Assembly (NCBI GenBank): GCA_029261925.1 | Contig: JAJDAJ010000048.1 | Span: forward strand, 62,001-126,000 | Length of the DNA stretch: 64,000 nt | Source: Deltaproteobacteria bacterium | GTDB taxonomy: Bacteria; Myxococcota_A; UBA9160; SZUA-336 | Reading direction: 5' to 3' | In this document: positions 55,579-64,000 of the stretch, in pieces | How the letters are laid out: each line of letters starts with the position of its first letter | Numbering within the stretch: the stretch's first letter is position 1 | Made by a program: the position numbers and the translations under genes | The notes under the pieces: model-generated | What the model was told of the DNA's origin: nothing | Seen by the model: the letters and a program-made list of their open reading frames with translations, nothing else | Database searches by the model: none

Positions 55579-56412
55579 CTGCAGCTCCTGAGATCGATTC
55601 TGTGCGCGGCTCTCGTCTGCGCGCTGCCCGGCTGCGTGACCGTTCCCGAGTTCCGTGTCCTGCAGCGCGACGTCGAGCAGCTGAAGGGTGGCGGCGCCGC
55701 GCCGGGCGCGGGCGCGCTCCCCGGAGCCGGCGGCGACCTGCGCCAGCGCGTGGCCGACCTCGGGCAGGAGGTCGTCGCGCTGCGCGAGGAGGTCGCGCGT
55801 CTCACGGGCGAGATCGAGGAGGCGCGCTACCTGGCGCGCCAGGCGCTCCAGGAGGCCGAGTCCACCCGGCGCACGCCGGGCGCCGCGGCGGCCGATGCGG
55901 TGCCTCTGCTCGGGCCGCGTCCGCCGGCGCCCGGGGCGGAGCGGCCCCCGGGGTCGCCACCGGTCGCGGGGGCGGCCCCGCTGCCCGGAGCCTCGCCGGC
56001 GGCCGGGGTCAGCCCGGTCGAGGTGCGGGCCTACGAGGAGGCGTTCCGCGTCTACCGCGCCGGCGACTACGCCACCGCCGCCGCGCGCTTCCAGCGCTTC
56101 CTCGACGAGCACCCGCGGTCCGACTACGCGGACAACGCCATGTTCTGGATGGGCGAGTGTCACTACAAGCTCGGGGATCACGTGCTCGCTGCGGTCACCT
56201 TCGAGAAGGTGTCCAAGAGCTACCCCGATGGGAACAAGGTGCCCGATGCGCTGTACCGCCAGGGAATCGCACTGCTCGCGATCGGCGAGGAGAAGGGCGA
56301 ACAGGCCGCCTACGCCTCGGCCGCCCGCGAGATCTTCCAGCGCATCGTCGACGATCACCCGCGCTCCGACCGCGTGGACGAGGCGCGGCGTCAGCTGGAC
56401 AAGCTCCGTTGA
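55579..56412 (+). CDS. cpoB: CpoB/YbgF cell-division coordinator, lipoprotein, CTG start
   Basis: 277 aa from a proposed CTG at 55579. Signal QLLRSILCAALVCALPGC ends in a lipobox, then a coiled coil (about 22-85), a Pro/Ala linker, and a C-terminal TPR domain (AYEEAFRVYRAGDYATAAAR, YADNAMFWMGECHYKLGD). The first GTG in frame (55636) would delete the signal. GGAG stands 7 nt before the CTG. YbgF is usually periplasmic and soluble, and here it appears lipid-anchored. Its stop overlaps the TTG of the DksA-like gene. Confidence 0.88.
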   Translation: MQLLRSILCAALVCALPGCVTVPEFRVLQRDVEQLKGGGAAPGAGALPGAGGDLRQRVADLGQEVVALREEVARLTGEIEEARYLARQALQEAESTRRTPGAAAADAVPLLGPRPPAPGAERPPGSPPVAGAAPLPGASPAAGVSPVEVRAYEEAFRVYRAGDYATAAARFQRFLDEHPRSDYADNAMFWMGECHYKLGDHVLAAVTFEKVSKSYPDGNKVPDALYRQGIALLAIGEEKGEQAAYASAAREIFQRIVDDHPRSDRVDEARRQLDKLR

Positions 56413-56762
56413 GCCCGGCCGAGACCGAGGAGCTCCGGGGCATCCTCGAGGAGACGCGCTCGAAGCTGATCGCCAGCGCGCGGGCGGCGGTGTCCGGCGG
56501 CGTTCACCTCGATCCCGACGATTTCCCCGACGAGATCGACTCGGCGTCCCTCGACGCGACGCTGGCGTTCGTCGGCCGGCTGCGCGAACGCGAGCAGGCG
56601 CTGCTGCGCAAGATCGACGCCGCCCTGGCGCGGATCGAGCAGGGCAGCTTCGGCGATTGCAGCGTCTGCGGCGATCCGATCGCCGCCCAGCGCCTGCGCG
56701 CGCGCCCCGTGGCGACGCTCTGCATCGACTGCAAGAGCGAGCAGGAGGCTCACGAGGGCTGA
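56409..56762 (+). CDS. DksA/TraR-family zinc-finger protein
   Basis: 117 aa. Two-helix coiled coil (about 1-80) and C4 zinc finger CSVCGDPIAAQRL ... CIDC (Cys-x2-Cys, 17 residues, Cys-x2-Cys). DksA-type proteins bind the RNA polymerase secondary channel. The tip acidic residues (DSASLDATLAFV) resemble DksA only partly, so the role is less certain. TTG start overlaps the cpoB stop. Confidence 0.87.
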   Translation: MSPAETEELRGILEETRSKLIASARAAVSGGVHLDPDDFPDEIDSASLDATLAFVGRLREREQALLRKIDAALARIEQGSFGDCSVCGDPIAAQRLRARPVATLCIDCKSEQEAHEG

Positions 56763-56793
56763 TCGGCCGCTCGGGGTGCGGACGGGAGCAGTC

Positions 56794-57833
<1,040 letters not shown>

Positions 57834-57846
<13 letters not shown>

Positions 57847-58661
57847 GGCAGCGCCTGGCCCGCCGGGGCCTGGCTCCGGCGCGGTCGCGGGGCCAGAACT
57901 TCCTGCGCTCCGAGGCGACGGCGCGGAAGCTCGTCGAGCTGGTGGGCGTCACGCCGGAGGACGCCGCGGTCGAGATCGGGCCGGGCACCGGCCAGCTGAC
58001 GCGTCCGCTGGTGGCGGTCGCCCGACGCACGGTGGCCATCGAGGTGGATCGCGGTCTGGTCCAGCTGCTGGCGGAGAGCGACCTGGCCGACCGCGTGGAG
58101 CTGCGGCACGAGGACGTGCTCGACTCGGACCTGGGCGGCATCGTTCGCGAGCTGGGCCCCCCGGTGGTGCTGCTGGGAAACCTGCCGTACTCGATCAGCG
58201 GCAGGCTCCTCGGCGCGCTGCTGAGTCCGAACAACCCCTTCCGGCGCTGGGGCTTCATGCTGCAGCGCGAGGTGGCCGATCGGGTGCTGGCCGGGCCGGG
58301 CACCCCGGAGTACGGCACGCTCTCGATCTGGGCCCGCCTGTTCTCCGAGCCGCGGCGTGTGCTCGATCTGGGCCCCGACGAGTTCGAGCCGCGGCCCCGG
58401 GTGCGCTCGACCTTCCTCGTCTTCGACCCGCGCGCCGACCGGCCCCGGGTCGACGACATGTCCATGCTGCGGCGCACGGTCCGCGCCGCCTTCGGCCAGC
58501 GGCGCAAGACCCTGCGCCGTGCCTTGCGCCGCGTGTCTGCCGATCCGTTGCCGGCGCTGGAGTCGGCGGGGATCGATCCGCTGCGACGCGGCGAGACGCT
58601 CGACGAGGAGGAGTTCCTGCGCCTGGCCAACGCGCTCTCGGCCTGCTCCCCGGACGGCTGA
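57834..58661 (+). CDS. rsmA: 16S rRNA dimethyladenosine transferase RsmA (KsgA)
   Basis: 275 aa. Dimethylates two adjacent adenosines in helix 45 of 16S rRNA. RSRGQNFLRSEATARKLVEL, the SAM motif VEIGPGTGQLTRPL, and NLPYSISGRLL, the catalytic NLPY, are intact. ATG at 57834 with GGGGAGGGG before it lies inside the tsaD 3' end. Confidence 0.95.
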
Positions 58662-58712
58662 TCCGGGGCCCCGGGCCCACAGGCCCGTCCGGGCCGGGGG
58701 CCGGGACCGATG

Positions 58713-58742
58713 TTGACATGCCTGCACGCCGGTGTTTAGGCT
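58713..58742 (+). promoter_or_regulatory. Promoter of the panBCD operon with long leader
   Basis: Consensus TTGACA (58713-58718), 18-nt spacer, TAGGCT (58737-58742); TTTAGG with a 16-nt spacer is the alternative -10. The panB start is 220 nt downstream. The gap of 300 nt (58662-58962) holds this promoter and a GC-rich leader in which I see no named riboswitch. Confidence 0.55.
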
Positions 58743-58962
58743 TCGCCCTGTCGAGTCACATCTACGACCCAGGCTTGGATCTCCAGGGACCGAGACCGGA
58801 GGGTGCGGATGTGGACGGCGGTGGCGCGGGCCCCGGGTCCGCGCCGGAGCCGTCTCTCCCGCGACTTCACGGCCCGGCCCGGCGATGCAGGATCGGGACT
58901 GCGACGTGACCCGTCTGGCCGGCGGAGCCGGTCTGGCCGGATCATCCGGCCGGGAGACGGTC

Positions 58963-59766
58963 GTGAGAGAGTCGCGGGTGACGGTCCCGGAGCTGGCGCG
59001 CAGGAAGCGCACCGGCGAGAAGATCGCGATGCTGACCGCGTACGACTTCCCGTTCGCGCGTCGCCTCGACGCTGCCGGCGTGGACGTCCTGCTGGTCGGC
59101 GACAGCCTGGCCAGCGTGGTGCAGGGCGAGGACACCACGCTCCCGGTGACGCTCGACGAGATGGTCTACCACTGCCGCCTGGTCTCGCGGGCCGCGCGGC
59201 GCGCGCTGGTGGTGGGCGACATGCCCTTCGGCAGCTACCAGATCGGCATCGAGCCCACGCTCGAGGCCGCCGTGCGGCTGGTCAAGGAGGGCGGCGTCCA
59301 CGCGGTCAAGCTCGAGGGCGGCCGCCGCGTGGCCGACCGCATCGAGGCGATCGCGCGGATGGACGTGCCGGTGATGGGGCACGTCGGGCTCACGCCCCAG
59401 TCCGTGCACCGCTTCGGCGGCTATCGCGTGCAGGGACGCGGGGAAGACGGCCGCGCCCGGCTGCTCGACGATGCGCTCGCGGTACAGGAGGCCGGAGCCT
59501 TCGCGGTGGTGCTGGAGTGTGTGCCCCGCGACCTGGCCACCGAGGTCAGCGCGGCCCTGGAGATTCCCACGATCGGAATCGGGGCCGGCTCGGGCTGCGA
59601 CGGCCAGGTGCTGGTCATCCACGACCTGCTCGGCCTGGGCGAGGGCGCGCCGCCGCGCTTCGTGCGCCAGTACGTGGACCTGGGCGAGATCGTGACCAAG
59701 GCCGCCCGGATGTACGTGGACGACGTGCGCCAGCAGAAGTTCCCGGCCGATGCGGAGTCCTACTGA
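58963..59766 (+). CDS. panB: 3-methyl-2-oxobutanoate hydroxymethyltransferase PanB
   Basis: 267 aa. First step of pantothenate synthesis. Family motifs AMLTAYDFPFARRLDAAGVD, VVQGEDTTLPVTLDEMVYH, KLEGG, PVMGHVGLTPQSVHRFGGY and IGIGAGSGCDGQVLVIHDLL. GTG at 58963 has GGGAG six nt before it and gives the normal N-terminus. The panC ATG overlaps the stop by one base. Confidence 0.95.
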   Translation: MRESRVTVPELARRKRTGEKIAMLTAYDFPFARRLDAAGVDVLLVGDSLASVVQGEDTTLPVTLDEMVYHCRLVSRAARRALVVGDMPFGSYQIGIEPTLEAAVRLVKEGGVHAVKLEGGRRVADRIEAIARMDVPVMGHVGLTPQSVHRFGGYRVQGRGEDGRARLLDDALAVQEAGAFAVVLECVPRDLATEVSAALEIPTIGIGAGSGCDGQVLVIHDLLGLGEGAPPRFVRQYVDLGEIVTKAARMYVDDVRQQKFPADAESY

Positions 59767-60632
59767 TGCGCGTGGTCCGCAGCGTGGCCGAGCTACAGGC
59801 CTGGTCCGACCGGATCCGCTGCGAGGGTCGGCGCGTGGCGCTCGTCCCGACCATGGGGGCCCTCCACCAGGGTCACCTGTCGCTCGTCGAGGTGGCGGCG
59901 CAGCGCGCCGATCGCGTCGTGGTCAGCATCTTCGTCAACCCCACGCAGTTCGGGCCCGGCGAGGACTTCGAGATCTACCCGCGGGATCTCGAGGGCGACT
60001 GCGAGAAGCTGCGCCGCAGCCCGTGCGATCTGGTCTTCGCGCCACCGGTCGACGAGATGTACCCGGGCGGGGCCGCCACCTGGGTCGACGTGGACGGCCT
60101 GACCGAGGGTCTGTGTGGCCGCGATCGTCCCGGCCACTTCCGGGGCGTGACGACGGTGGTCTCGCGCCTGCTCCACGCCGCCAAGCCCCACGTCGCTGTC
60201 TTCGGCGAGAAGGACTACCAGCAGCTCGCCGTGCTGCGGCGCATGGCCCGCGACCTGCTGATGGACGTGCAGATCGTGGGTGCGCCGATCGTCCGGGAGC
60301 CGGACGGCCTGGCCATGAGCTCGCGGAACGAGAATCTGTCGCGCGACGAGCGCCTGCAGGCACGGGCGCTGTTCGCCGCGCTCGGTGAGGCGCGCCGCCT
60401 GGTGGCCGCCGGCGAGCTGCGCGCACCCGCGCTGATCGACGCGGTACGGCGGCGCATCGGCAAGGAGCCCCTGGCCCGGATCGAGTACGTCGAGCTGGTC
60501 CACGCGGATTCACTGCAGCCGGTCGCCGAGATGCTCGACCGGGCCCTGCTCGCGGTCGCGGTGCGCTTCGAGCGCACGCGCCTGATCGACAACACCCTGC
60601 TGGAGGCGCCCCGATGCTCCGCACCGTGCTGA
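59766..60632 (+). CDS. panC: Pantothenate synthetase PanC
   Basis: 288 aa. Joins pantoate and beta-alanine with ATP. HIGH-like [45 protein letters not shown] and KMSKS-like [10 protein letters not shown]. Its 3' end overlaps panD by 19 bp. Confidence 0.95.
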   Translation: MRVVRSVAELQAWSDRIRCEGRRVALVPTMGALHQGHLSLVEVAAQRADRVVVSIFVNPTQFGPGEDFEIYPRDLEGDCEKLRRSPCDLVFAPPVDEMYPGGAATWVDVDGLTEGLCGRDRPGHFRGVTTVVSRLLHAAKPHVAVFGEKDYQQLAVLRRMARDLLMDVQIVGAPIVREPDGLAMSSRNENLSRDERLQARALFAALGEARRLVAAGELRAPALIDAVRRRIGKEPLARIEYVELVHADSLQPVAEMLDRALLAVAVRFERTRLIDNTLLEAPRCSAPC

Positions 60633-60961
60633 AGTCCAAGATCCACCGGGCGACCGTCACCCAGGCCGATCTGGAGTACGAGGGCTCGATCACGATCGAC
60701 GAGGACCTGATGGACGCGGCCGACCTGCTGGTCCACGAGAAGGTCGACATCTACGACATCACCAACGGCAACCGTCTGTCGACCTACGTGATCCCCGGCG
60801 AGCGTGGCAGCGGCGTGATCGGCATCAACGGGGCCGCGGCGCACCTGGTCAAGCCCGGGGACCTGGTGATCATCTGCAGCTACGTCCAGATGGAGACGCC
60901 CGAGGCCAGGGGCTGGCAGCCCCGTCTCTGCTTCGTCGACCCGGCCAACGTGCTCCAGTAG
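60614..60961 (+). CDS. panD: Aspartate 1-decarboxylase proenzyme PanD
   Basis: 115 aa. Makes beta-alanine for PanC. The self-processing site Gly-Ser is in [12 protein letters not shown], where Ser becomes the pyruvoyl group. [19 protein letters not shown] and [14 protein letters not shown] complete the family. Start lies within panC. Confidence 0.95.
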   Translation: MLRTVLKSKIHRATVTQADLEYEGSITIDEDLMDAADLLVHEKVDIYDITNGNRLSTYVIPGERGSGVIGINGAAAHLVKPGDLVIICSYVQMETPEARGWQPRLCFVDPANVLQ

Positions 60962-61045
60962 CGCGCCGGCGGGTCCCGCGCCGGGGCGGCCGCGGCGGGG
61001 CTCCGCGCCGCCTGCTAGCCTCCCCTCCGTCGGAGGCAAGCGAAC

Positions 61046-61702
61046 GTGTGGGACCGGCTGCGACATAACGTCGTGCAGACCCTGCGCCGCGACTTCGTCG
61101 CGGGGCTGCTGGTCTTCGTGCCCGTCGGTTTCACCATGCTCGGCGTGCTCTGGATCCTGGAGCAGCTGGACAGCATGGTGCTGCCGCGCGTGTTCCGCGC
61201 GCTGGGCATGGAGGCGCGCCAGCCGCCCCTGGTGGGCGTCATCGTCACGATCTGCGTGGTCCTGCTGATCGGGGCCCTGACGCGCAGCTTCCTCGGCCGC
61301 TGGGCGCTGTCGCTCTGGGAGCGCACGGTCGAGCGTATCCCCGTCGCGCGCAGCCTGTACGCCGTGCTCAAGCAGTTCATGCAGGCAGTGCTCGGCGAGG
61401 GCACGCACGCGAGCTTCGATCGCGTGGTGCTGATCGAGTACCCGCGCACCGGGCTCTGGAGCTATGCCTTCGTCACGGGCGAGCAGGGGCCCATCCCGGG
61501 CACCGTGGGCCGGCTGGTCAAGGTATTCGTCTCGAGCACGCCCAACCCCACGACGGGCTACTACCTTCTCGTGCCCGTGAAGGACGTGGTCGAGACCCAC
61601 CTGAGCGTCGAGGAGGCCTTCCGGCTGATCGTGTCGGCGGGGATCGCCGCCGACAGCAGCGCGACCGAGGTCGCGGAGTCCGGAAGCGACGCGAAGCAAT
61701 GA
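61046..61702 (+). CDS. DUF502 membrane protein
   Basis: 218 aa, two membrane helices (about 18-42 and 64-86) followed by a soluble domain. DUF502 marks RDFVAGLLVFVPVGFTMLGV, RIPVARSLYAVLKQFMQAVL and STPNPTTGYYLLVP are present. Function unknown; plant homologues act in membrane trafficking. A TAGCCT box at 61016 may be its -10. GTG start; the stop overlaps smpB. Confidence 0.88.
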   Translation: MWDRLRHNVVQTLRRDFVAGLLVFVPVGFTMLGVLWILEQLDSMVLPRVFRALGMEARQPPLVGVIVTICVVLLIGALTRSFLGRWALSLWERTVERIPVARSLYAVLKQFMQAVLGEGTHASFDRVVLIEYPRTGLWSYAFVTGEQGPIPGTVGRLVKVFVSSTPNPTTGYYLLVPVKDVVETHLSVEEAFRLIVSAGIAADSSATEVAESGSDAKQ

Positions 61703-62172
61703 GCGAGGACGACGTCCGCCCGGTCTGCCGCAACCGGCGGGCGCGCTTCCAGTACGAGATCCTCGAGACGCTCGAGGCCGGGCTGGTCCTCACCGGCTCC
61801 GAGGTCAAGTCGATGCGCGGGGGGAACGCGAACCTGGGCGATGCGTACGCGCGCATCGGCCGCGACGGTCAGGCCTGGCTCGTCGGCGCGCACATCGACG
61901 TGTACACGGCCGCGAACCGCTTCAATCACGAGCCCACGCGGGAGCGCAAGCTGCTGCTGCAGCGGCGCGAGATCGTGCGCCTGGGCGGCAAGCTGCGCGA
62001 GCGCGGGCTGACCCTGGTGCCGCTGCAGATGTACTTCCGCAACGGCTGGGCCAAGGTCGAGCTGGGCCTGGCGCGCGGCAAGCGCACCCACGACAAGCGG
62101 CAGAGCATCGCGCGGCGCGAGAGCGACCGGCGCCTGCGGGCAGCGACCAAGCGGCGCGCGCGGCGTCGCTGA
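61699..62172 (+). CDS. smpB: SsrA-binding protein SmpB
   Basis: 157 aa. Partner of tmRNA in ribosome rescue. NRRARFQYEILETLEAGLVL, LTGSEVKSMRGGNANLGDAY, RKLLLQRREI and the C-terminal basic tail KRTHDKRQSIARRE that enters the mRNA channel. The tmRNA gene itself begins 1.6 kb downstream. Confidence 0.96.
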   Translation: MSEDDVRPVCRNRRARFQYEILETLEAGLVLTGSEVKSMRGGNANLGDAYARIGRDGQAWLVGAHIDVYTAANRFNHEPTRERKLLLQRREIVRLGGKLRERGLTLVPLQMYFRNGWAKVELGLARGKRTHDKRQSIARRESDRRLRAATKRRARRR

Positions 62173-62184
62173 GGCCGGCCCCGG

Positions 62185-62973
62185 TCAGCGGCCCGAGAAC
62201 TTCGGCGCGCGCTTCTCGAAGAACGCGGCGATGCCCTCGGCGGCATCCGCGGTGCGCGACGCGGCCGAGATGGCGCGGGACTCGTGCTCCATCTGGGACT
62301 CGAAGCCCTCGACGCTGCTCAGCTGCAGCAGGCGCTTGACCTGGCCGAAGGCCCGGGTCGGACCCGCCGCCAGGCCCGTCGCGAGCTCGGTCACGCGCCC
62401 CTCGAGGTCGCCGTCGTCCACGACCTCGTTGACGATCCCCCAGTCGCGGGCCTCCTCGGCGGTGAGCGTGCGATTGGTGAGCATCAGCTCGGCGGTGCGG
62501 CGTGCGCCGATCAGGCGGGGCAGGAACCAGGTGGAGCTGCCGTCGGGGGCGAGACCGGCGCGCGTGTAGGCCATGGTGAACTTCGCCGAGCGCGCTGCGA
62601 CGGCTAGATCGCAGGCGCAGAGCAGGCTGAAGCCCGCGCCCGCCGCGGCTCCCTGCACGGCCGCGATCACCGGCGCGTCCATGCGGGCGAGCACCGACAG
62701 GGCGGCGTGCAGGTGCGTCGTGACCCGCTTGATGCCCGCGGGCAGCGCGTCGCCGGCGTCCCGGAACGCCTGCAGGTCTCCGCCGGCACAGAACATCCGG
62801 CCCGTCGCGCCGAGCACGACCGCGCGCACCGAGGCGTCGGCGTCGAGCTCGATCGCGGCGTCCATCAGCTCCTGGGCCAGCTCGAGGTTCAGCGCGTTCG
62901 CCGCGTCCGGCCGGTTCAGGGTCAGGCGCGCGACGCCCTCGCCGCGCTCGAGCTTCAGGTTCGCGTATGCCAA
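62185..62973 (-). CDS. Enoyl-CoA hydratase/isomerase family protein (PaaG-like)
   Basis: 262 aa crotonase-fold enzyme. Oxyanion-hole segments MFCAGGDLQAF and AVQGAAAGAGFSLLCACDLA, then YTRAGLAPDGSSTWFLPRLI. The Asp in APDG in place of the second catalytic Glu is the pattern of PaaG-type isomerases. Acts on a CoA thioester in fatty-acid or aromatic degradation; substrate unknown. GGGAGGAG precedes the ATG by about 11 nt. Converges with smpB. Confidence 0.88.
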   Translation of the reverse strand: MAYANLKLERGEGVARLTLNRPDAANALNLELAQELMDAAIELDADASVRAVVLGATGRMFCAGGDLQAFRDAGDALPAGIKRVTTHLHAALSVLARMDAPVIAAVQGAAAGAGFSLLCACDLAVAARSAKFTMAYTRAGLAPDGSSTWFLPRLIGARRTAELMLTNRTLTAEEARDWGIVNEVVDDGDLEGRVTELATGLAAGPTRAFGQVKRLLQLSSVEGFESQMEHESRAISAASRTADAAEGIAAFFEKRAPKFSGR

Positions 62974-63213
62974 TGCGCGCTCCTCCCGTCGGGTGCCGGC
63001 ACGACGTTCATCTCGACCTCCTCGCGAGCGCGGACCCGGGCGGGATCCTGCCAGTTCCGTTCCTCCCGGCGGAGCTCAGCATACCGCGTGCGCAGCTGCG
63101 ATGGGCCGCCGCCGGCCCGCCGATACGACCGCATCCGGCCCGCGAAACTCGCCCCTGGGGCCCGGGGCGGGGGCGCTGGTATCATCGCGGACCGGCCCCG
63201 CGACGGAGCTCCC

Positions 63214-63735
63214 GTGTTCGCTACGCACCTGTCCCTGTGCCGCTTCTGCCACGCCAGCTGCCCGATCCATGTCGAGGTGATCGACGGTCGCCCGGTCCGC
63301 GTGAGGCTACACCTGCGCCAGGGGCCGCGCGCTTCCCGAGCAGCACGCGCACCCGGAGCGGCTGCTGCACTCGATGAAGCGCATGCCCGACGGCAGCCAC
63401 CGGCCGATCCCGGCGCAGCAAGCGATCGACGAGATCGCGGAGAAGGTGCAGGCGATCCTCGAGCGCCACGGGCCGCGCGCGATCGCCAGCTACACCGGCA
63501 CGTTCTCGTTCCCGTACCCGGCGACGGCGCCCGTGGCGATGGCCTGGATGGACGCCATCGGCTCGCCGATGCGCTTCACCAGCGCGAGGGCGCCGACTCC
63601 AGCCAGACCCTGGCGGAGCTGGGCATCGATTGCCGCCCGGCGCGCGAGACCTTTGCCGACACGCTGCGCTGGCTCTACCGGTCCGGGCACGTCCAGGCGC
63701 GCCACGTCGGGCGCCTGGCGCGGGACCCCGCTTGA
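63214..63735 (+). pseudogene. Chimeric pseudogene: molybdopterin oxidoreductase remnant joined to an epimerase C-terminus
   Basis: From GTG 63214 frame 1 encodes LCRFCHASCPIHVEVIDGRP, the N-terminal 4Fe-4S motif of molybdopterin oxidoreductases. About 63306 onward the homology continues in another frame (GYTCARGRALPEQHAHPERL, AIASYTGTFSFPYPATAPVA) after loss of roughly ten codons. Near 63594 this breaks off, and frame 1 then reads DSSQTLAELGIDCRPARETF and ADTLRWLYRSGHV, the C-terminus of an NAD-dependent epimerase/reductase, to the stop at 63735. So two unrelated gene ends were fused by deletion. The upstream TATCAT box (63180) may be the old -10. The 240 nt before it (62974-63213) hold no other gene I can support. 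Confidence 0.75.
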
Positions 63736-63759
63736 CCGGGATCGCGCCGGGCGTAGACT
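63732..63759 (+). promoter_or_regulatory. Promoter of ssrA
   Basis: TTGACC (63732-63737), 16-nt spacer, TAGACT (63754-63759), 23 nt before the mature 5' end, leaving a short leader for RNase P removal. Confidence 0.6.
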
Positions 63760-63782
63760 CGGGAGACGTCCAACTCTGGATC

Positions 63783-64000
63783 GGGGGCGATCGGCTTTCG
63801 ACGGATGGTAGACGGCGTTCGTTGCGTGCCGAGGTGCCAGACCTCGCTAATCCCTGGCAACGGTGCTCACAAGTGCCGACCAAAACCTAGCTCTCGCTGC
63901 CTAGCTAAACCCTAGGTCATCAGCGAGCGTTTCCGGGCCCGACGCCTGCTGAGGTCCGGACGCGTCATATTCAGCAGGCTGTGTCCAACTCCTCGTCGGG
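63783..64000 (+). ncRNA. ssrA: tmRNA (SsrA), 5' part; 3' end outside window
   Basis: The 5' end GGGGGCGATCGGCTTTCGAC is the conserved tRNA-like start of tmRNA. The tag reading frame is GCC GAC CAA AAC CTA GCT (63875 on) continuing CTC GCT GCC TAG to 63904, giving ADQNLALAA, with the hydrophobic LALAA end recognised by ClpXP. Pairing segments for pseudoknots flank the tag. About 130 nt, including the 3' acceptor half, should lie beyond 64000. With smpB nearby it forms the trans-translation system. Confidence 0.93.

Noticed and set aside
62955..63185. Small minus-strand gene upstream of the enoyl-CoA hydratase
   Set aside because: Overlaps the hydratase start, has no good start context and no recognisable family; the evidence is too weak.
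63374..63811. Independent gene in the 63374-63811 frame
   Set aside because: Only the first part has homology (middle of a molybdopterin oxidoreductase); it then loses homology and runs into ssrA. Treated as part of the pseudogene.

Overview
The window is a continuous piece of a very GC-rich (about 70% by eye), gene-dense chromosome from a Gram-negative bacterium with an outer membrane. Evidence for this is a full Tol-Pal system, LPS-core-type kinase and glycosyltransferase genes, FtsEX-EnvC, lipoproteins, a PEP-CTERM protein and an RpoH-type sigma factor. The F420 biosynthesis genes, the Cys-type CcmE, the order ftsEX-envC-ctpA-xseAB-ispA-dxs-tlyA and the RAYT/REP repeats point to a deltaproteobacteria-like lineage (Myxococcota, Binatota or a relative). 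That placement is inference. Genes are tightly packed, often with ATGA/GTGA/TTGA overlaps, and many start with GTG or TTG.

Layout. 1-2041: cytochrome c maturation genes ccmE and ccmF (ccmF runs off the left edge). 2245-4059: engB and an amidohydrolase. 4070-4190: a long inverted repeat. 4246-5094: a membrane protein of unusual composition. 5100-7395: F420 genes cofD-cofC-cofE. 7392-10894: DUF4124, propeller, PEP-CTERM and conserved hypothetical proteins. 10979-15142: ftsE-ftsX-envC-ctpA. 15156-20052: xseA-xseB-ispA-dxs-tlyA. 20197-22330: A-type Fe-S carrier, cysteine desulfurase, cysC. 22482-33050: TPR and LolB-like lipoproteins and a peptide ABC transporter split in two by a divergent tandem-kinase/glycosyltransferase pair. 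33180-37786: Gld-type ABC exporter plus DUF4340. 37846-45740: housekeeping genes (metG, rppH, gloB, suhB, tatD, holB, bactofilin) interrupted by four intergenic repeat blocks around a RAYT transposase. 45766-47253: NifU-domain protein, a MoaD-MoaE fusion and moaB. 47353-51707: metalloprotease-like protein, rpoH, cytochrome c, pepA. 51827-56762: tolQRAB-pal-cpoB and a DksA-like protein. 56794-60961: tsaD, rsmA, panBCD. 61046-64000: DUF502, smpB, an enoyl-CoA hydratase, a decayed chimeric pseudogene and the 5' part of ssrA (tmRNA).

The most distinctive signal is the repeat/RAYT system. A palindromic head (GTGCCTGGCAC or its complement) is followed by short tandem iterations of GCACC plus a 7-8 nt tail. 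The tail is uniform within a block and differs between blocks. The repeats occur at 37846-38139, 42281-42359 and 45506-45740, and a related perfect 38-bp tandem duplication lies at 41066-41141 just upstream of the RAYT gene.

Other points of note: six genes with a TANNNT box exactly 6-7 nt before the start codon and no Shine-Dalgarno (likely leaderless mRNAs); two genes whose conserved N-termini need CTG starts; a CXXXY-type CcmE; a MoaX-like fusion; a protein with two complete kinase domains; and tmRNA with a tag reading ADQNLALAA, 1.6 kb downstream of smpB. Several clear promoters share a TTGNNN -35 and TANNNT -10 layout.
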